Of a stretch of DNA of 64,000 bases, positions 34,449 through 44,828 are shown one piece after another. The notes beneath the pieces were generated by a model. The model saw nothing but the letters and a program-made list of their open reading frames with translations. It ran no database searches and was not told the origin of the DNA. This DNA comes from Chitinivorax sp. B (GTDB lineage Bacteria > Pseudomonadota > Gammaproteobacteria > Burkholderiales > SCOH01), in contig NZ_SCOH01000021.1 in the NCBI RefSeq assembly GCF_005503445.1, forward strand, positions 1 to 64,000, read 5' to 3'. Numbering within the stretch: position 1 is the stretch's first letter; each line of letters opens with the position of its first letter. Both the position numbers and the translations under genes were made by a program.

Positions 34449-35582
34449 TCAAGTAAGTATTCGCTCTAGTACGCCATGATAAATCTCAGACAGCTTGGGC
34501 AGATCATCAATGGCAACACATTCATTGAGCTTGTGGATCGTGGCATTGATCGGGCCAAACTCCACGACCTGAGGGCAGATCTGTGCAATGAAGCGTCCAT
34601 CGGATGTGCCACCGGTCGTTGACAGTTCGGGTGCAAATCCACAGATTGCTTCAATGGAATCGGACAATGCCTGAACCAATGGACCTCGTTCGGTCAGGAA
34701 AGGGTTGCCGGATAGGGTCCATTCAATTTGATAGTCAAGTTGATGTCGATCAAGAATGGCGTGAACGTTGTCTTTGAGCGACTGTTCAGTATTTTCTGTT
34801 GAAAAACGGAAGTTGAACAATAGCTCACACTTGCCAGGGATGACGTTGTTGGCACCAGTGCCAGAATGGATATTTGACACTTGCCAAGTGGTCGGCGGGA
34901 AGTAGTCATTTCCTTGATCCCATTCGGTATTGGCCAGTTCGGTTAGTGCGGGGGCCAGCAAATGAATCGGGTTCTTTGCCAGATGTGGGTAGGCAATATG
35001 CCCCTGTATGCCCTTCACCAGCAAACGACCAGACAACGATCCACGTCTACCATTCTTGATGACATCGCCAAAACGCTCGCTGGACGTCGGCTCGCCTACA
35101 ATGCAGCAGTCAATATGTTCCCCACGAGCGGCCAACGCTTCGACCACTTTGACGGTACCGTTGATTGATGGCCCTTCCTCGTCAGAGGTAATCAGCATGG
35201 CAATCGACCCTGTCGGGCGTTTATGTTCAGACAAAAATGATTCAGTTGCTGTAACAAAAGCCGCCAGTGAGGCTTTCATGTCGGCTGCGCCTCGCCCAAA
35301 CAGCATGCCGTCCTTGATGGTTGGCATGAATGGGTCTGTATGCCATTGATCCAGTGGGCCGGTCGGGACAACATCGGTATGACCAGCAAAGCAGACCACT
35401 GGCCCTTCCGTGCCTAACCTGGCCCAGAAGTTGTCAACATCGGCAAAGCGCATGCGTTCAACGGTAAAGCCCAGCTTCTCCAGACGCTCAATTATGATGT
35501 CCTGGCAGCCTGCGTCGTGTGGGGTGTTGGAAGGCAGTGAAATCAGTTGCTCAGTAAGCAGCAGGGTTGGATCTTGATTCAT
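34449..35582 (-). CDS. dapE: Succinyl-diaminopimelate desuccinylase
   Basis: A 377-residue M20 zinc hydrolase that makes LL-diaminopimelate from its N-succinyl form in lysine and peptidoglycan synthesis. Metal and catalytic motifs: [37 protein letters not shown] and [13 protein letters not shown] dimerisation domain lies at about 180-290. The C-terminal [11 protein letters not shown] is typical. ATG 35582 overlaps the stop codon of the ArsC-like gene (ATGA), so the two are coupled. Confidence 0.96.
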   Translation of the reverse strand: MNQDPTLLLTEQLISLPSNTPHDAGCQDIIIERLEKLGFTVERMRFADVDNFWARLGTEGPVVCFAGHTDVVPTGPLDQWHTDPFMPTIKDGMLFGRGAADMKASLAAFVTATESFLSEHKRPTGSIAMLITSDEEGPSINGTVKVVEALAARGEHIDCCIVGEPTSSERFGDVIKNGRRGSLSGRLLVKGIQGHIAYPHLAKNPIHLLAPALTELANTEWDQGNDYFPPTTWQVSNIHSGTGANNVIPGKCELLFNFRFSTENTEQSLKDNVHAILDRHQLDYQIEWTLSGNPFLTERGPLVQALSDSIEAICGFAPELSTTGGTSDGRFIAQICPQVVEFGPINATIHKLNECVAIDDLPKLSEIYHGVLERILT

Positions 35583-35926
35583 TTACCGAATACCTGCTGA
35601 TATGTCTGTTCATCAAAACCCAGATAAAGTTTCCCATTTGCTTCCAGCACGGGGCGTTTGATCACGGATGATTTGTCCAACATCAGCGCGATGGCACTCT
35701 GTTCGTTGTTTACTGTCGCCTTCTGTTCGTCGCTCAGTTGCCGCCAGGTTGTACCCTGGCGGTTCACCAGCTTTTCCCAGCTGACCTGTTTCAGCCAGTC
35801 GCTCAACATGGCTTCGGTCACACCAGCTTTTTTGAAATCATGAAACGGGATATCGATCTGGTTGGCTGCGAGCCATTCGCGCGCCTTTTTGACCGTATTG
35901 CAGTTGGGAATGCCGTAAATTTTCAT
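35579..35926 (-). CDS. ArsC/Spx-like protein, YffB type
   Basis: A 115-residue thioredoxin-fold protein of the ArsC/Spx family. It begins [19 protein letters not shown] with a single Cys9 and no CxxC, and contains FHDFKKAGV and the C-terminal [20 protein letters not shown]. The RP motif is the conserved arsenate-reductase-fold arginine/proline. YffB-type proteins are not proven arsenate reductases; they are typically paired with dapE, as here and in E. coli. The gene overlaps dapE by 4 bp. Start ATG 35926 lies just 12 bp after the pilU stop. Confidence 0.88.
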   Translation of the reverse strand: MKIYGIPNCNTVKKAREWLAANQIDIPFHDFKKAGVTEAMLSDWLKQVSWEKLVNRQGTTWRQLSDEQKATVNNEQSAIALMLDKSSVIKRPVLEANGKLYLGFDEQTYQQVFGK

Positions 35927-35938
35927 TCTTGTGTATCG

Positions 35939-37102
35939 TCAATGGGGTGAATCGATCAGATCAATATCGAAGCTGACCTTGGGTTGGTCGGATCCATCCT
36001 TGTTTTCCAAGGGTGAATCGTTCTTGTTGCCATTTTCATCCACCACTTCGCCATGGCTGACCAGCCAGTGCAGGTTGGTGGGGGAGTCTGCGTGCAACAT
36101 GGCTTCGTCGAGCGTGATCTTGCCTTCTTTGTAAAGCCGGTAAAGTGCTTGTTCGAAAGTCTGGGAGCCTTGATGCAGCGAGTTTTCCATGGCTTCCTTG
36201 ATCTCGTTGACTTCCCCGTTGCGGATCAGCTCGGCGACGCGGTTCGAATTTAACAACACCTCGACCGCCGGGAGCAACTTGCCATCGATGCCGCGCACCA
36301 GCCGTTGCGATATCACGGCACGTAACGATGTCGACAAATCCAGTAACAGACCGGGCCGCGCGTCCTCCGGGAAGAAGTTGATGATGCGATTCATGGTGTG
36401 ATAACTGTTGTTGGCATGCAACGTTGACAGGCATAAGTGGCCTGACTGCGCATAGGTCAATGCCTGCATCAAGGTGTCCTTGTCACGAATTTCACCAATC
36501 ATCAGTACATCTGGTGCTTCACGCATTGCGTTCTTCAATGCATCAGCGTAAGTCTTGGTATCGATACCGACTTCCCGTTGGTTGACAATGGATTTCTTGT
36601 GGCGATGCTGGAATTCGATCGGGTCTTCAACCGTCAGAATATGGCCAGGAGTGGTTTCGTTACGATGGTTCAGCATGGCTGCCAGGGTAGATGACTTACC
36701 GGAACCGGTCGCACCTACCATCAAAATCAATCCGCGCTTGAGCATACACAATTCACCCAAGACTTCTGGCACGCCCAATTCACCCAATTTGGGTGGTGTT
36801 GCTTTGATGTAACGAATCACAATTCCGCAAGCGCCACGCTGTCGGAATATATTGACCCGGAAACTGCCAACATCCGCGATCGGAATGCCGAAATTCATCT
36901 CCCACTCAGCTTCAAACCGGGCAATCTTTTCAGCATCCATCAAACTGTAAGCACATTGCTTGACCTGTTCGACACTTAGAATTTGCTGATTGACCGGCAT
37001 GACCACACCTTGCAGTTTGATCTGAATCGGCGCGCCTGCCGTAAAGAACAGATCGGAAGCGTGCTTCTCGGCCATGAGCTTGAAAAGGGGAGTGAGATCC
37101 AT
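35939..37102 (-). CDS. pilU: Type IV pilus retraction ATPase, PilU type
   Basis: A 387-residue hexameric secretion-type ATPase that helps retract type IV pili. N-terminal PAS-like domain with KHASDLFFTAGAP, Walker A GATGSGKSS, Asp box LTVEDPIEFQH, Walker B APDVLMIGEIRD and His box GHLCLSTLHANN. PilU rather than PilT is indicated by the start (HASDLFFTAGAPI), the IRYIKATPPKL region and the C-terminal extension past 345. No pilT lies directly upstream, which is the usual neighbour. ATG 37102 has an AGGACA about eight bases upstream. Confidence 0.92.
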   Translation of the reverse strand: MDLTPLFKLMAEKHASDLFFTAGAPIQIKLQGVVMPVNQQILSVEQVKQCAYSLMDAEKIARFEAEWEMNFGIPIADVGSFRVNIFRQRGACGIVIRYIKATPPKLGELGVPEVLGELCMLKRGLILMVGATGSGKSSTLAAMLNHRNETTPGHILTVEDPIEFQHRHKKSIVNQREVGIDTKTYADALKNAMREAPDVLMIGEIRDKDTLMQALTYAQSGHLCLSTLHANNSYHTMNRIINFFPEDARPGLLLDLSTSLRAVISQRLVRGIDGKLLPAVEVLLNSNRVAELIRNGEVNEIKEAMENSLHQGSQTFEQALYRLYKEGKITLDEAMLHADSPTNLHWLVSHGEVVDENGNKNDSPLENKDGSDQPKVSFDIDLIDSPH

Positions 37103-37508
37103 GAAAGCGTGTCCTGCGTTGATGGTGTGTCAACATGTCGGCTTGTCTGGCATGCCGACGTGCTGCACAACCTTATGGTTGGTACCGGGCCCAATGCAAC
37201 TGACCATCATTGAAAAAGACCCATCCTCGGCCAAGCGTGCCTTATGGGCCGATTACTGGTGCAAAAGCTGCGACTTTATAACAAAAGCATGTGGTTTTCG
37301 AGCCCTGTTCTCGTGGCCAACGGCATTCATCATATTGCTCAGACTGTCGCGGGCTAAGTAGACAACGGCAATATTGAAGTTTTGTCACCTGTGAAAACGA
37401 TGTGATTAGCTTGGTGTGTCAAACATAACAAGTTCGGTACACTATCAATGTGCAATCACGCAGGCGGTAAATCGAGTTTAGCACAGCAAAATTGGCCTCG
37501 CGCTCAAC
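37103..37508. other. Gap of about 400 bp upstream of pilU
   Basis: No convincing gene. A plus frame ending at 37361 (MQLTIIEKDPSSAKRALWA) lacks a family and a clear ribosome site. A hairpin GTCGGC/GCCGAC lies near 37137-37159. It should contain the pilU promoter, which I cannot place. Confidence 0.35.
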
Positions 37509-37532
37509 AAAAAACCCGCGACTGGCGCGGGT
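37509..37532 (-). terminator. fadD terminator
   Basis: Stem ACCCGCG (37514-37520) / CGCGGGT (37526-37532), loop 5, with a six-T run on the minus strand. It is 25 bp past the fadD stop. Confidence 0.85.
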
Positions 37533-37556
37533 GTTCTTGTTGAAGACAGTGCTCGA

Positions 37557-39239
37557 TCAGGCGGGCTGTTTTTTCATTTCTTCGTCACGTAGCGCACGAC
37601 GCAAGATCTTGCCAACATTGGTTTTGGGTAATTCCGTACGGAACTCCACGAACTTGGGAATCTTGTAGCCAGTCAGATTTTTCTTGCAGTGCTCTATGAT
37701 GTCTTTCTCGGTAATTGATGGGTCTTTCTTCACAACAAAGACTTTGACTACCTCACCGGATTTTTCATCTGGCACACCGATGCAGGCGACCTCCATAATG
37801 CCGGGTAAAGCTGCAATAACCTCTTCGATTTCGTTAGGATAGACATTGAAGCCCGATACCAGCACCATGTCTTTCTTGCGATCCACCAATTTGAAAAATC
37901 CATCTTCATTCATGATGGCCATATCGCCAGTGGCTAGCCAGCCGTCACCCTTCAAGACTTTGGCGGATTCTTCAGGGCGTTTCCAGTATCCAAGCATGAC
38001 TTGTGGGCCACGAACCCACAATTCGCCAGATTCGCCTAATTTGACTTCGTTTCCATTCTCATCACGTACCGAGCATTCGGTAGAAGGAATCGGTAAGCCG
38101 ATGCAGCCAGAGAATTCCGTCACATTTAATGGATTAATGCATGCAGCGGGTGAGGTTTCAGTCAGTCCATATGCTTCAATCAATGGTACACCTGTTGTCT
38201 GCTTCCATCGCTCTGCGACGGCTTTTTGAGTTGCCATGCCACCACCTAACACCATCTTCCACGTCTTGAAATTCAATTTGGCGAAGTCTGGATTGTTTAG
38301 TAAGGCATTGAACAAGGTATTTAGCCCGGTCATGGCTGTGACAGGGTACTTGGCCAATTCTTTGACAAAGCCGGGAATGTCGCGAGGATTGGTAATCAGA
38401 ATGGTATGTCCACCCACTTTGGTGAACACCATGCAGTTCGCTGTCAATGCAAATATATGGTATAGCGGTAATGGTGCCACGACGACTTCGGCACCGTCCT
38501 GGAGGGCGGGTTTAATCCAGGCATGTGCCTGCTGCATGTTGGCGATGACGTTGCGATGCGTGAGCATTGCGCCTTTTGATACACCAGTTGTTCCACCGGT
38601 ATATTGCAAGAACGCCAAATCATCGTGGGTGACATCATATGTCTTGAGCGGCTGGCTGCGACCTTTGGCAAGAGCATCGTTGAATCCGGTGGCGCCGGGT
38701 AGGCTAAAGTCTGGCACCATTTTTTTAACGTGCTTGACGACCAGATTTACAATCAGCGACTTGGGGAAGCCCAGCATGTCGCCAATACGTGTAGTGATAA
38801 CGTTTTTAATCGGCGTACGCTTGGCCACCTCTTGCAGGACGCTGGCAAAATTTTCAATGATGACAATGGTTTCCGCACCTGAATCCTTAAGTTGATGCTC
38901 AAGTTCTCGCGGGGTGTAAAGCGGATTGACGTTGACTACGGTCATCCCTGCGCGTAACGCGCCAAAAACGGCAATCGGGTACTGCAGTAGATTGGGCATC
39001 ATGATGGCTACGCGATCGCCTTTTTGCAGGCCCAACGTATTTTGAAGGTATGAGCCAAACTGCTGTGTCAGCTGATCGACCTCGCCATACGTCAGTGTCT
39101 TGCCCATACAAGAGAAGGCTGAGCAATTGGCAAATTTCTTCGCACTTTTTTCAAACACTTCTCCGACGTTCTTAAACTCGTTGAGGTCGATTTCCGCCGG
39201 AACGCCGGACTGGTAGTGTTTCAACCAGATTTTTTCCAT
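37557..39239 (-). CDS. fadD: Long-chain fatty acid-CoA ligase
   Basis: A 560-residue AMP-binding (ANL) enzyme that activates fatty acids to acyl-CoA through an acyl-AMP. The N-terminus MEKIWLKHYQSGVPAEID is typical of FadD. The P-loop is YTGGTTGVSKGAMLTH, with later YGLTETSPAACINP, GELWVRGPQVMLGYW, ATGDMAIMNEDGFF and C-terminal hinge DRKKDMVLVSGFNVYPNE. The catalytic Lys lies in PKTNVGKILRR. ATG 39239 follows GGGAG. It stands alone with its own terminator, so it is a single-gene unit. Confidence 0.95.
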   Translation of the reverse strand: MEKIWLKHYQSGVPAEIDLNEFKNVGEVFEKSAKKFANCSAFSCMGKTLTYGEVDQLTQQFGSYLQNTLGLQKGDRVAIMMPNLLQYPIAVFGALRAGMTVVNVNPLYTPRELEHQLKDSGAETIVIIENFASVLQEVAKRTPIKNVITTRIGDMLGFPKSLIVNLVVKHVKKMVPDFSLPGATGFNDALAKGRSQPLKTYDVTHDDLAFLQYTGGTTGVSKGAMLTHRNVIANMQQAHAWIKPALQDGAEVVVAPLPLYHIFALTANCMVFTKVGGHTILITNPRDIPGFVKELAKYPVTAMTGLNTLFNALLNNPDFAKLNFKTWKMVLGGGMATQKAVAERWKQTTGVPLIEAYGLTETSPAACINPLNVTEFSGCIGLPIPSTECSVRDENGNEVKLGESGELWVRGPQVMLGYWKRPEESAKVLKGDGWLATGDMAIMNEDGFFKLVDRKKDMVLVSGFNVYPNEIEEVIAALPGIMEVACIGVPDEKSGEVVKVFVVKKDPSITEKDIIEHCKKNLTGYKIPKFVEFRTELPKTNVGKILRRALRDEEMKKQPA

Positions 39240-39539
39240 GCTTTACTCTCCCGATTGGTGTGCTGCTAACATGTGTAATGTGGAAAACCGGCCGGTCCTG
39301 AATGGATATGAACCTTGTTGACTAAGTGTTTGATCCAGATATCGAAACAGGGGCTGGGGAAAATACCTATATGCAAAATTCAATATTGTGGTTTGCCGTA
39401 ACTGTAACGGATTTGATGGCAGGGTGCAAAGCGGATTCCAGCCATTTTCTCCCTTGTCACGACGTGATAGTGCGCATTTCGATGGCGGGGTGATGCGCCG
39501 CTGCGAGCGCTTCAAACCTACTGTTTATTCAATGGGGCT

Positions 39540-39568
39540 TTGTCTCGGTAATGGTTTTCTGGTAAACT
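39540..39568 (+). promoter_or_regulatory. Probable promoter of the rimP-nusA-infB operon
   Basis: TTGTCT (39540-39545), 17-bp spacer, TAAACT (39563-39568). Each box matches four of six sigma-70 positions. It leads directly into the leader hairpin and rimP. Confidence 0.5.
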
Positions 39569-39586
39569 CTTATCGATTTTCTAGAG

Positions 39587-39608
39587 ATGGGCGTTACGCC
39601 CATTTTTT
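39587..39608 (+). terminator. Terminator-like hairpin in the rimP leader
   Basis: Perfect 7-bp stem ATGGGCG / CGCCCAT with a 3-base loop and six T residues (39603-39608). It starts about 12 bases after the predicted transcription start and lies 20 bases before the rimP ATG. In this position it can only act as an attenuator of the operon. NusA autoregulation through such leaders is plausible but is inference. Confidence 0.7.
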
Positions 39609-39627
39609 ATTTCTCAGGACGGAATAT

Positions 39628-40053
39628 ATGGATTTGCGGCATCTGCTTGAAACAACGCTGACGGGTTTGGGTTATGAAATGGTCGACCTGGAGCTTGGGC
39701 GTGGCGGGATGATTCGCATATTCATGGATTCGCCGAACGGTATCACGGTAGACGACTGCGTCAAGGTCAGTAATCACCTGACACGCATGTTCATGGTTGA
39801 AAACATTGATTTCGAACGGCTTGAGGTGTCGTCGCCAGGGTTGGATCGGCCGCTGACCAAAGAGTCTGATTACACCCGTTTTGCTGGCCAAAAGGTCAAG
39901 ATCAAGCTTCGTGTGCCGATTGATCGGCGCAAGACTTTTGCTGGGACATTGATTGGCCTGCACGATGGTCGTCTCAACCTGGAGGTGGACGGTGCCCCAG
40001 TCGAGATCGATCTATCCAATATTGACCGGGCTCGACTGGATCCTCAGTTCTGA
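39628..40053 (+). CDS. rimP: Ribosome maturation factor RimP
   Basis: A 141-residue protein needed for 30S subunit maturation. Signatures include [35 protein letters not shown] and the conserved [12 protein letters not shown], followed by the C-terminal SH3-like domain. Start ATG 39628 ([10 protein letters not shown]) was chosen because GGACGGA precedes it; the longer frame to 39388 runs through the promoter and hairpin. First gene of the rimP-nusA-infB-rbfA-truB-rpsO-pnp region. Confidence 0.94.
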   Translation: MDLRHLLETTLTGLGYEMVDLELGRGGMIRIFMDSPNGITVDDCVKVSNHLTRMFMVENIDFERLEVSSPGLDRPLTKESDYTRFAGQKVKIKLRVPIDRRKTFAGTLIGLHDGRLNLEVDGAPVEIDLSNIDRARLDPQF

Positions 40054-40142
40054 CGAAATCGCGTGGGTTGGAAAACGCAACGCTATATGAGATTGGCGGG
40101 CCTACTGCCCGCCCATAGGTAATGAAGCCGGAGGTGTGATAG

Positions 40143-41621
40143 ATGAGTCGCGAAATGTTGTCGCTGGTAGATGTGCTGGCGCGCGAAAAAAACGTCGACA
40201 AGGAAATTGTATTTGGCGCACTTGAGCTTGCGCTGGCGTCGGCGACAAAAAAGCGTTTCTCGGATGAGGATGTAGATGTTCGCGTCTCCATCGACCGCAG
40301 TTCTGGCGCGTATGAGTCATTCCGTCGCTGGCATGTGGTGGCTGATCAGGATTGGTTATCTGAAGGTCGGGAAATCGGCCTGACGGAAGCCCGCAAGCAA
40401 AAGTCCGATATCGAAGTCGGTGACGTATTGGAAGACCCGCTGGAAGCAATTGAGTTTGGTCGTATTGGCGCTCAAACTGCCAAGCAGGTGATTTTGCAGC
40501 GTATTCGTGATGCGGAGCGTGAGCAGTTGCTGAATGATTTTCTGCAACGTCGGGAGCACTTGGTCAACGGTGTGATCAAGCGCATCGAGCGTGGTAACGC
40601 CATCATTGAATGCGGCAAGCTTGAAGCGTTGTTGCCACGTGAGCACATGGTCCCCAAAGAGAACCTTCGCGTTGGCGATCGTGCCCGTGCGTTCTTGTTA
40701 CGTATTGATCGTGGTGGCCGTGGCCCACAATTGATTTTGTCGCGTACGGCCAAAGAATTCCTGATCAAATTGTTTGAGCTGGAAGTGCCGGAAATAGAAG
40801 AACGTTTGATTGAGATCAAGGCTGCAGCTCGCGATCCAGGTTTGCGTGCCAAGGTTGCCGTTAAGTCCAACGACCCGCGCATTGACCCTCAAGGCACATG
40901 TATTGGCATGCGTGGCTCCCGTGTGCAAGCGGTAACCAATGAACTGGCGGGTGAGCGTGTTGACATCGTGTTGTGGTCGAATGATCCGGCCCAGTTCGTT
41001 ATCAACGCGCTGTCGCCTGCTGAGGTAACCAGTATCGTCATTGACGAAGACACGCACAGCATGGATGTGGTGGTTGATGAAGACCAACTGGCGCAGGCAA
41101 TTGGTCGTGGCGGTCAAAACGTTCGACTGGCTTCCGAACTGACTGGCTGGACGATCAATATCATGACGGTTGATGAGGCTGAAAAGAAGCATGAGGCTGA
41201 GTATGAGCAGATCCGTAATCTGTTCATGTTGTCACTTGATGTTGATGAGGAAGTGGCTTCAGTGCTGGTGCAGGAAGGTTTTTCGACACTGGAGGAAGTC
41301 GCTTACGTGCCCTTGGCCGAAATGATGGAGATCGAAGGTTTTGATGAGGATCTCGTCAATGAGCTACGTAGTCGCGCACGTAATTCTTTGCTGACACAAG
41401 CGATTGCCAGCGAAGAGAAAAAGGAAAACGAGGCCGGTAGCCTCATGAGTATCGAAGGTATGGACGCCGACACCTCGCATGCGCTGGTCGAGAAAGGCGT
41501 GGCAACACGTGACGATCTGGCAGACCTGGCAGTCGACGACCTGGTCGAGATGACCGGTATGACGCCGGAACGTGCCAAGGCGCTGATTCTGTCAGCCCGC
41601 GCACACTGGTTCGCCGAGTAA
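40143..41621 (+). CDS. nusA: Transcription termination/antitermination factor NusA
   Basis: A 492-residue RNA polymerase-associated factor. Domains in order: N-terminal RNAP-binding domain (about 1-125), S1 (about 135-200), two KH domains (about 205-345, with [11 protein letters not shown] and [15 protein letters not shown]), and two acidic C-terminal repeats (about 355-490), as in E. coli. GGAGGTG lies just upstream of ATG 40143. A GC-rich hairpin GGCGGGC/GCCCGCC at about 40095-40114 between rimP and nusA lacks a T-run, so it is more likely a processing or stability element than a terminator. Confidence 0.97.
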   Translation: MSREMLSLVDVLAREKNVDKEIVFGALELALASATKKRFSDEDVDVRVSIDRSSGAYESFRRWHVVADQDWLSEGREIGLTEARKQKSDIEVGDVLEDPLEAIEFGRIGAQTAKQVILQRIRDAEREQLLNDFLQRREHLVNGVIKRIERGNAIIECGKLEALLPREHMVPKENLRVGDRARAFLLRIDRGGRGPQLILSRTAKEFLIKLFELEVPEIEERLIEIKAAARDPGLRAKVAVKSNDPRIDPQGTCIGMRGSRVQAVTNELAGERVDIVLWSNDPAQFVINALSPAEVTSIVIDEDTHSMDVVVDEDQLAQAIGRGGQNVRLASELTGWTINIMTVDEAEKKHEAEYEQIRNLFMLSLDVDEEVASVLVQEGFSTLEEVAYVPLAEMMEIEGFDEDLVNELRSRARNSLLTQAIASEEKKENEAGSLMSIEGMDADTSHALVEKGVATRDDLADLAVDDLVEMTGMTPERAKALILSARAHWFAE

Positions 41622-41669
41622 CAGTGCATCTGACTCACGATCAGGCATGCAATACATTTAGGAGTCGTA

Positions 41670-44366
41670 ATGGCGGAAACGAACGTACAACAGTTTGCCA
41701 GCGAATTGGGCCTTCAGTCGGAATTGCTACTGGAGCAACTAAAAGCAGCGGGTGTCAGCAAGAGCAAGACGACCGATCTCTTGACCGAGCAGGATAAGAC
41801 GCGTCTCTTGGACTACTTGCGCCGTTCTCACGGAAATAAGGACGACAAGCAAAAGATTACGCTGACACGTCGAGAGACGTCTGAAATCCGAAAGTCGGAT
41901 GCTACCGGAAAAGCGCGCACGATTCAGGTTGAAGTACGCAAAAAGCGTGTATTTGTGAAGCGTGATCCAAATGATGCATCAGTGGCTGAGGATGTCCCTC
42001 CGATGCCTGAGCCGGAAATTGAAGTCGTGCTGCCGCAGGTATCTGTGATTGACGAGCAAGAGCGTGCTGCACGTGAAGCAGATGCGCGCCGTCAGGCTGA
42101 ATTGCAGCAGCGTCAGGCAGAAGAGCTCCGTCAGAAACAGGCTCGTGAAGCAGAGCGCCGGGCGCATGATGCCGTTGGCCAAGAAAAAACAGTTGAGTCG
42201 GCGGTTGTGATCAAAGAAGAGCCTGTGGCTGAAGTTGCGATCATGCCTGAGCCTGTTCCGACTCCCGCGCCCGTAGAAGTAACCCCAGTACCAGCACCAT
42301 CTAAGGCAGACACAACTTTGCACGTATCCGAACATCGAACTACTGAAGCACCCAAGCCGGCTCAACGTCCTGCGCAGCCTGCAAATAAACCCGCAGCAAA
42401 CAAGGCTGCAACGCAGCCTCCTAAGGCTGCAGACAAAAAGGCCGACAAGGGCAAATCTGGTGGTGGGCGCGAGTCTGGTTGGGATGACTCTGCCAACAAA
42501 AAGCGCGGTCTCAAGGTGCGTGGGGGTGACTCGAGTGGTGGTTGGCGTGCTGGCGGTAAAGGTCGCAATCGTGGCGACGCGCAGCATGCTTTCCAGCAGC
42601 CGACTGAGCCCATTTCTCGCGAGGTGGTGATTCCGGAAACCATTACGGTTGCTGAATTGGCCCATAAAATGTCGGTCAAGGCTGCCGAAGTGATCAAGAA
42701 CTTGATGAAAATGGGCATGATGGTGACCATTAATCAGGTATTGGATCAGGAAACAGCCATGATCGTGGCTGAAGATATGGGCCATAAGCCACAGGCAGCG
42801 AAGGCGGATGACCCCGAAGCATTCTTGGCGGATCATGCTGAGTCCGAGCTGCGGGTTGAGCCTCGCGCACCGGTTGTGACGGTCATGGGGCACGTCGATC
42901 ATGGTAAGACTTCACTGCTGGACTATATTCGCCGTACTCGAGTGGCAAGCGGTGAGGCTGGTGGTATTACCCAGCATATCGGTGCGTATCATGTAGAAAC
43001 CGAGCGTGGAATGATCACTTTCCTCGATACCCCAGGTCACGAAGCGTTTACAGCAATGCGTGCACGTGGTGCCAAGGTAACGGACATCGTAGTATTGGTC
43101 GTTGCGGCAGATGATGGTGTGATGCCTCAGACTATTGAAGCGATCCACCATGCCAAGGCGGCTGGCGTGCCTATCGTGGTTGCGGTGAACAAGATTGATA
43201 AGCAGGATTCCAATCCAGAGCGCATCCGTCAGGAGTTGGTGGCACAGGAAGTTGTACCCGAGGACTGGGGTGGTGATGCCATGTTTGTTGACGTATCTGC
43301 CAAGACTGGCCACGGTATTGACGACCTGCTGGAAGGTATCTTGCTTCAGGCTGAAGTATTGGAACTAAAGTCGGCGAAAGATGCGCCCGCAAAAGGTTTG
43401 GTTATCGAAGCGCGACTGGATAAAGGTAAGGGCCCGGTGGCGACCATCCTGGTGCAGTCCGGTACCTTGAAGCGTGGTGATGTTATTCTGGCTGGGTCGG
43501 CGTTTGGTCGGGTTCGCGCGATGCTGGATGAGAATGGGAAGCCGATTCAATCTGCGGGGCCGTCCATTCCTTGTGAAATTCAAGGCTTATCTGATGTGCC
43601 AAATGCCGGCGAAGAAGTGCTGATGCTGCAAGATGAGCGCAAGGCCCGAGAGATCGCCTTGTTCCGTCAAGGTAAGTTCCGCGATACTTTGTTGGCTAAG
43701 CGTCAAGCTGCGAAGCTTGAGAACATGTTCCAGCAAATGGGTGAAGGGGAGGTGAAGAACCTGCCTTTGATCATCAAGGCTGATGTACAAGGTTCGTGCG
43801 AAGCACTGGCTGCCTCACTGCAAAAACTGTCGACCGAAGAAGTGCGTGTCAATATCGTACACGGTGCTGTCGGGGCGATTTCCGAATCAGATGTCAACTT
43901 GGCCATTGCATCGCAGGCTGTCATCATTGGCTTCAACATTCGTGCTGATGCCAATGCTCGCAGACTCGCTGAATCTGAAGGTATCGATATTCGTTACTAC
44001 AACATTATCTATCAAGCGGTGGATGATGTTAAAGCAGCGATGTCCGGCATGTTGGCGCCAGAGAAGCGAGAGCAGGTAATTGGTAATGTTGAAGTCCGTC
44101 AGGTATTCCATGTATCAAAGATCGGTACGATCGCCGGTTGTTTTGTGCATGATGGTCTGATCAAACGTAATGCACGTGTTCGTGTGTTGCGTAGTAACGT
44201 GGTGATCCACGATGGTGAGCTGGAGTCACTAAAGCGTTTCAAGGACGACGTGAAGGAAGTGAAGCTAGGCTACGAATGTGGTCTGCAGGTTCGCAACTTT
44301 AACGATATCGTTGAGGGTGACTTCCTCGAAGTGTATGAAATCATTGAGGTTGCACGTACGCTCTAA
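41670..44366 (+). CDS. infB: Translation initiation factor IF-2
   Basis: An 898-residue GTPase that brings initiator tRNA to the 30S subunit. N-terminal IF2_N domain ([15 protein letters not shown]), then a long low-complexity linker rich in Ala, Glu, Lys and Pro (about 90-310), a second IF2_N-like segment ([18 protein letters not shown]), and the G domain from about 395 with G1 GHVDHGKT, G3 DTPGHEAF and G4 NKID. Domains II-IV follow. A clear GGAG site precedes ATG 41670. The long linker is normal for proteobacterial IF-2. No internal second start is obvious. Confidence 0.97.
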   Translation: MAETNVQQFASELGLQSELLLEQLKAAGVSKSKTTDLLTEQDKTRLLDYLRRSHGNKDDKQKITLTRRETSEIRKSDATGKARTIQVEVRKKRVFVKRDPNDASVAEDVPPMPEPEIEVVLPQVSVIDEQERAAREADARRQAELQQRQAEELRQKQAREAERRAHDAVGQEKTVESAVVIKEEPVAEVAIMPEPVPTPAPVEVTPVPAPSKADTTLHVSEHRTTEAPKPAQRPAQPANKPAANKAATQPPKAADKKADKGKSGGGRESGWDDSANKKRGLKVRGGDSSGGWRAGGKGRNRGDAQHAFQQPTEPISREVVIPETITVAELAHKMSVKAAEVIKNLMKMGMMVTINQVLDQETAMIVAEDMGHKPQAAKADDPEAFLADHAESELRVEPRAPVVTVMGHVDHGKTSLLDYIRRTRVASGEAGGITQHIGAYHVETERGMITFLDTPGHEAFTAMRARGAKVTDIVVLVVAADDGVMPQTIEAIHHAKAAGVPIVVAVNKIDKQDSNPERIRQELVAQEVVPEDWGGDAMFVDVSAKTGHGIDDLLEGILLQAEVLELKSAKDAPAKGLVIEARLDKGKGPVATILVQSGTLKRGDVILAGSAFGRVRAMLDENGKPIQSAGPSIPCEIQGLSDVPNAGEEVLMLQDERKAREIALFRQGKFRDTLLAKRQAAKLENMFQQMGEGEVKNLPLIIKADVQGSCEALAASLQKLSTEEVRVNIVHGAVGAISESDVNLAIASQAVIIGFNIRADANARRLAESEGIDIRYYNIIYQAVDDVKAAMSGMLAPEKREQVIGNVEVRQVFHVSKIGTIAGCFVHDGLIKRNARVRVLRSNVVIHDGELESLKRFKDDVKEVKLGYECGLQVRNFNDIVEGDFLEVYEIIEVARTL

Positions 44367-44453
44367 TTGTCCGATACAGGCTGTCAGTATTACCTTGGCA
44401 GCCTGTTGGGACATTGCGGGCGAGAGCGCCTCGCTCGCAGCGAGTAAGGAAGT
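44367..44453 (+). other. infB-rbfA intercistronic hairpin
   Basis: CAGGCTG and CAGCCTG arms at about 44377-44405 enclose a 15-base loop. There is no T-run after it, so it is probably an mRNA stability or processing element inside the operon. Confidence 0.4.
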
Positions 44454-44828
44454 ATGGCAAGAGACTTTTCCCGTTCGGATCGCGTTGGTCAACAAATTCA
44501 GCGTGAATTGCCGGACATCATCCGTTTTGATTTGAAAGATCCACGTATTGGGATGTTGACTATCACCGACGTGGAGGTAACGCGTGACTATTCTCATGCA
44601 AAAGTGTTTTTCACCGTTCTGGGTGACGCGGAGCAACAAGCTCGAACGCTTGAAACGCTGGAGCACGCTGCAGGGTTCCTGCGAAACGAGTTAGGTAAAC
44701 GCATCAAGATGCGCACTATGCCATTGCTGCATTTCAAGTATGACGTATCAGTTGAGCGTGGTATGCAGTTGTCGAGTTTGATTGATCAGGCCGTCTCTGA
44801 TCATGCCAAGGACGATGACGAAGCGTGA
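44454..44828 (+). CDS. rbfA: 30S ribosome-binding factor RbfA
   Basis: A 124-residue KH-fold protein that binds the 16S 5' region during late 30S assembly and cold adaptation. The conserved MARDFSRSDRVGQQIQREL start, LTITDVEVTRDYSHAKVFFT (two parts) and GKRIKMRTMPLLHFKYD are present. AAGGAAG lies just before ATG 44454. Its stop codon overlaps the truB start (TGATG). Confidence 0.96.
   Translation: MARDFSRSDRVGQQIQRELPDIIRFDLKDPRIGMLTITDVEVTRDYSHAKVFFTVLGDAEQQARTLETLEHAAGFLRNELGKRIKMRTMPLLHFKYDVSVERGMQLSSLIDQAVSDHAKDDDEA

Noticed and set aside
37074-37361. Plus frame overlapping the pilU start region
   Set aside because: Overlaps pilU on the other strand and has no domain; Cys/Trp-rich random look.
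41979-42902. Minus-strand frame of 307 codons
   Set aside because: Antisense to the low-complexity linker of infB, which explains the open frame.
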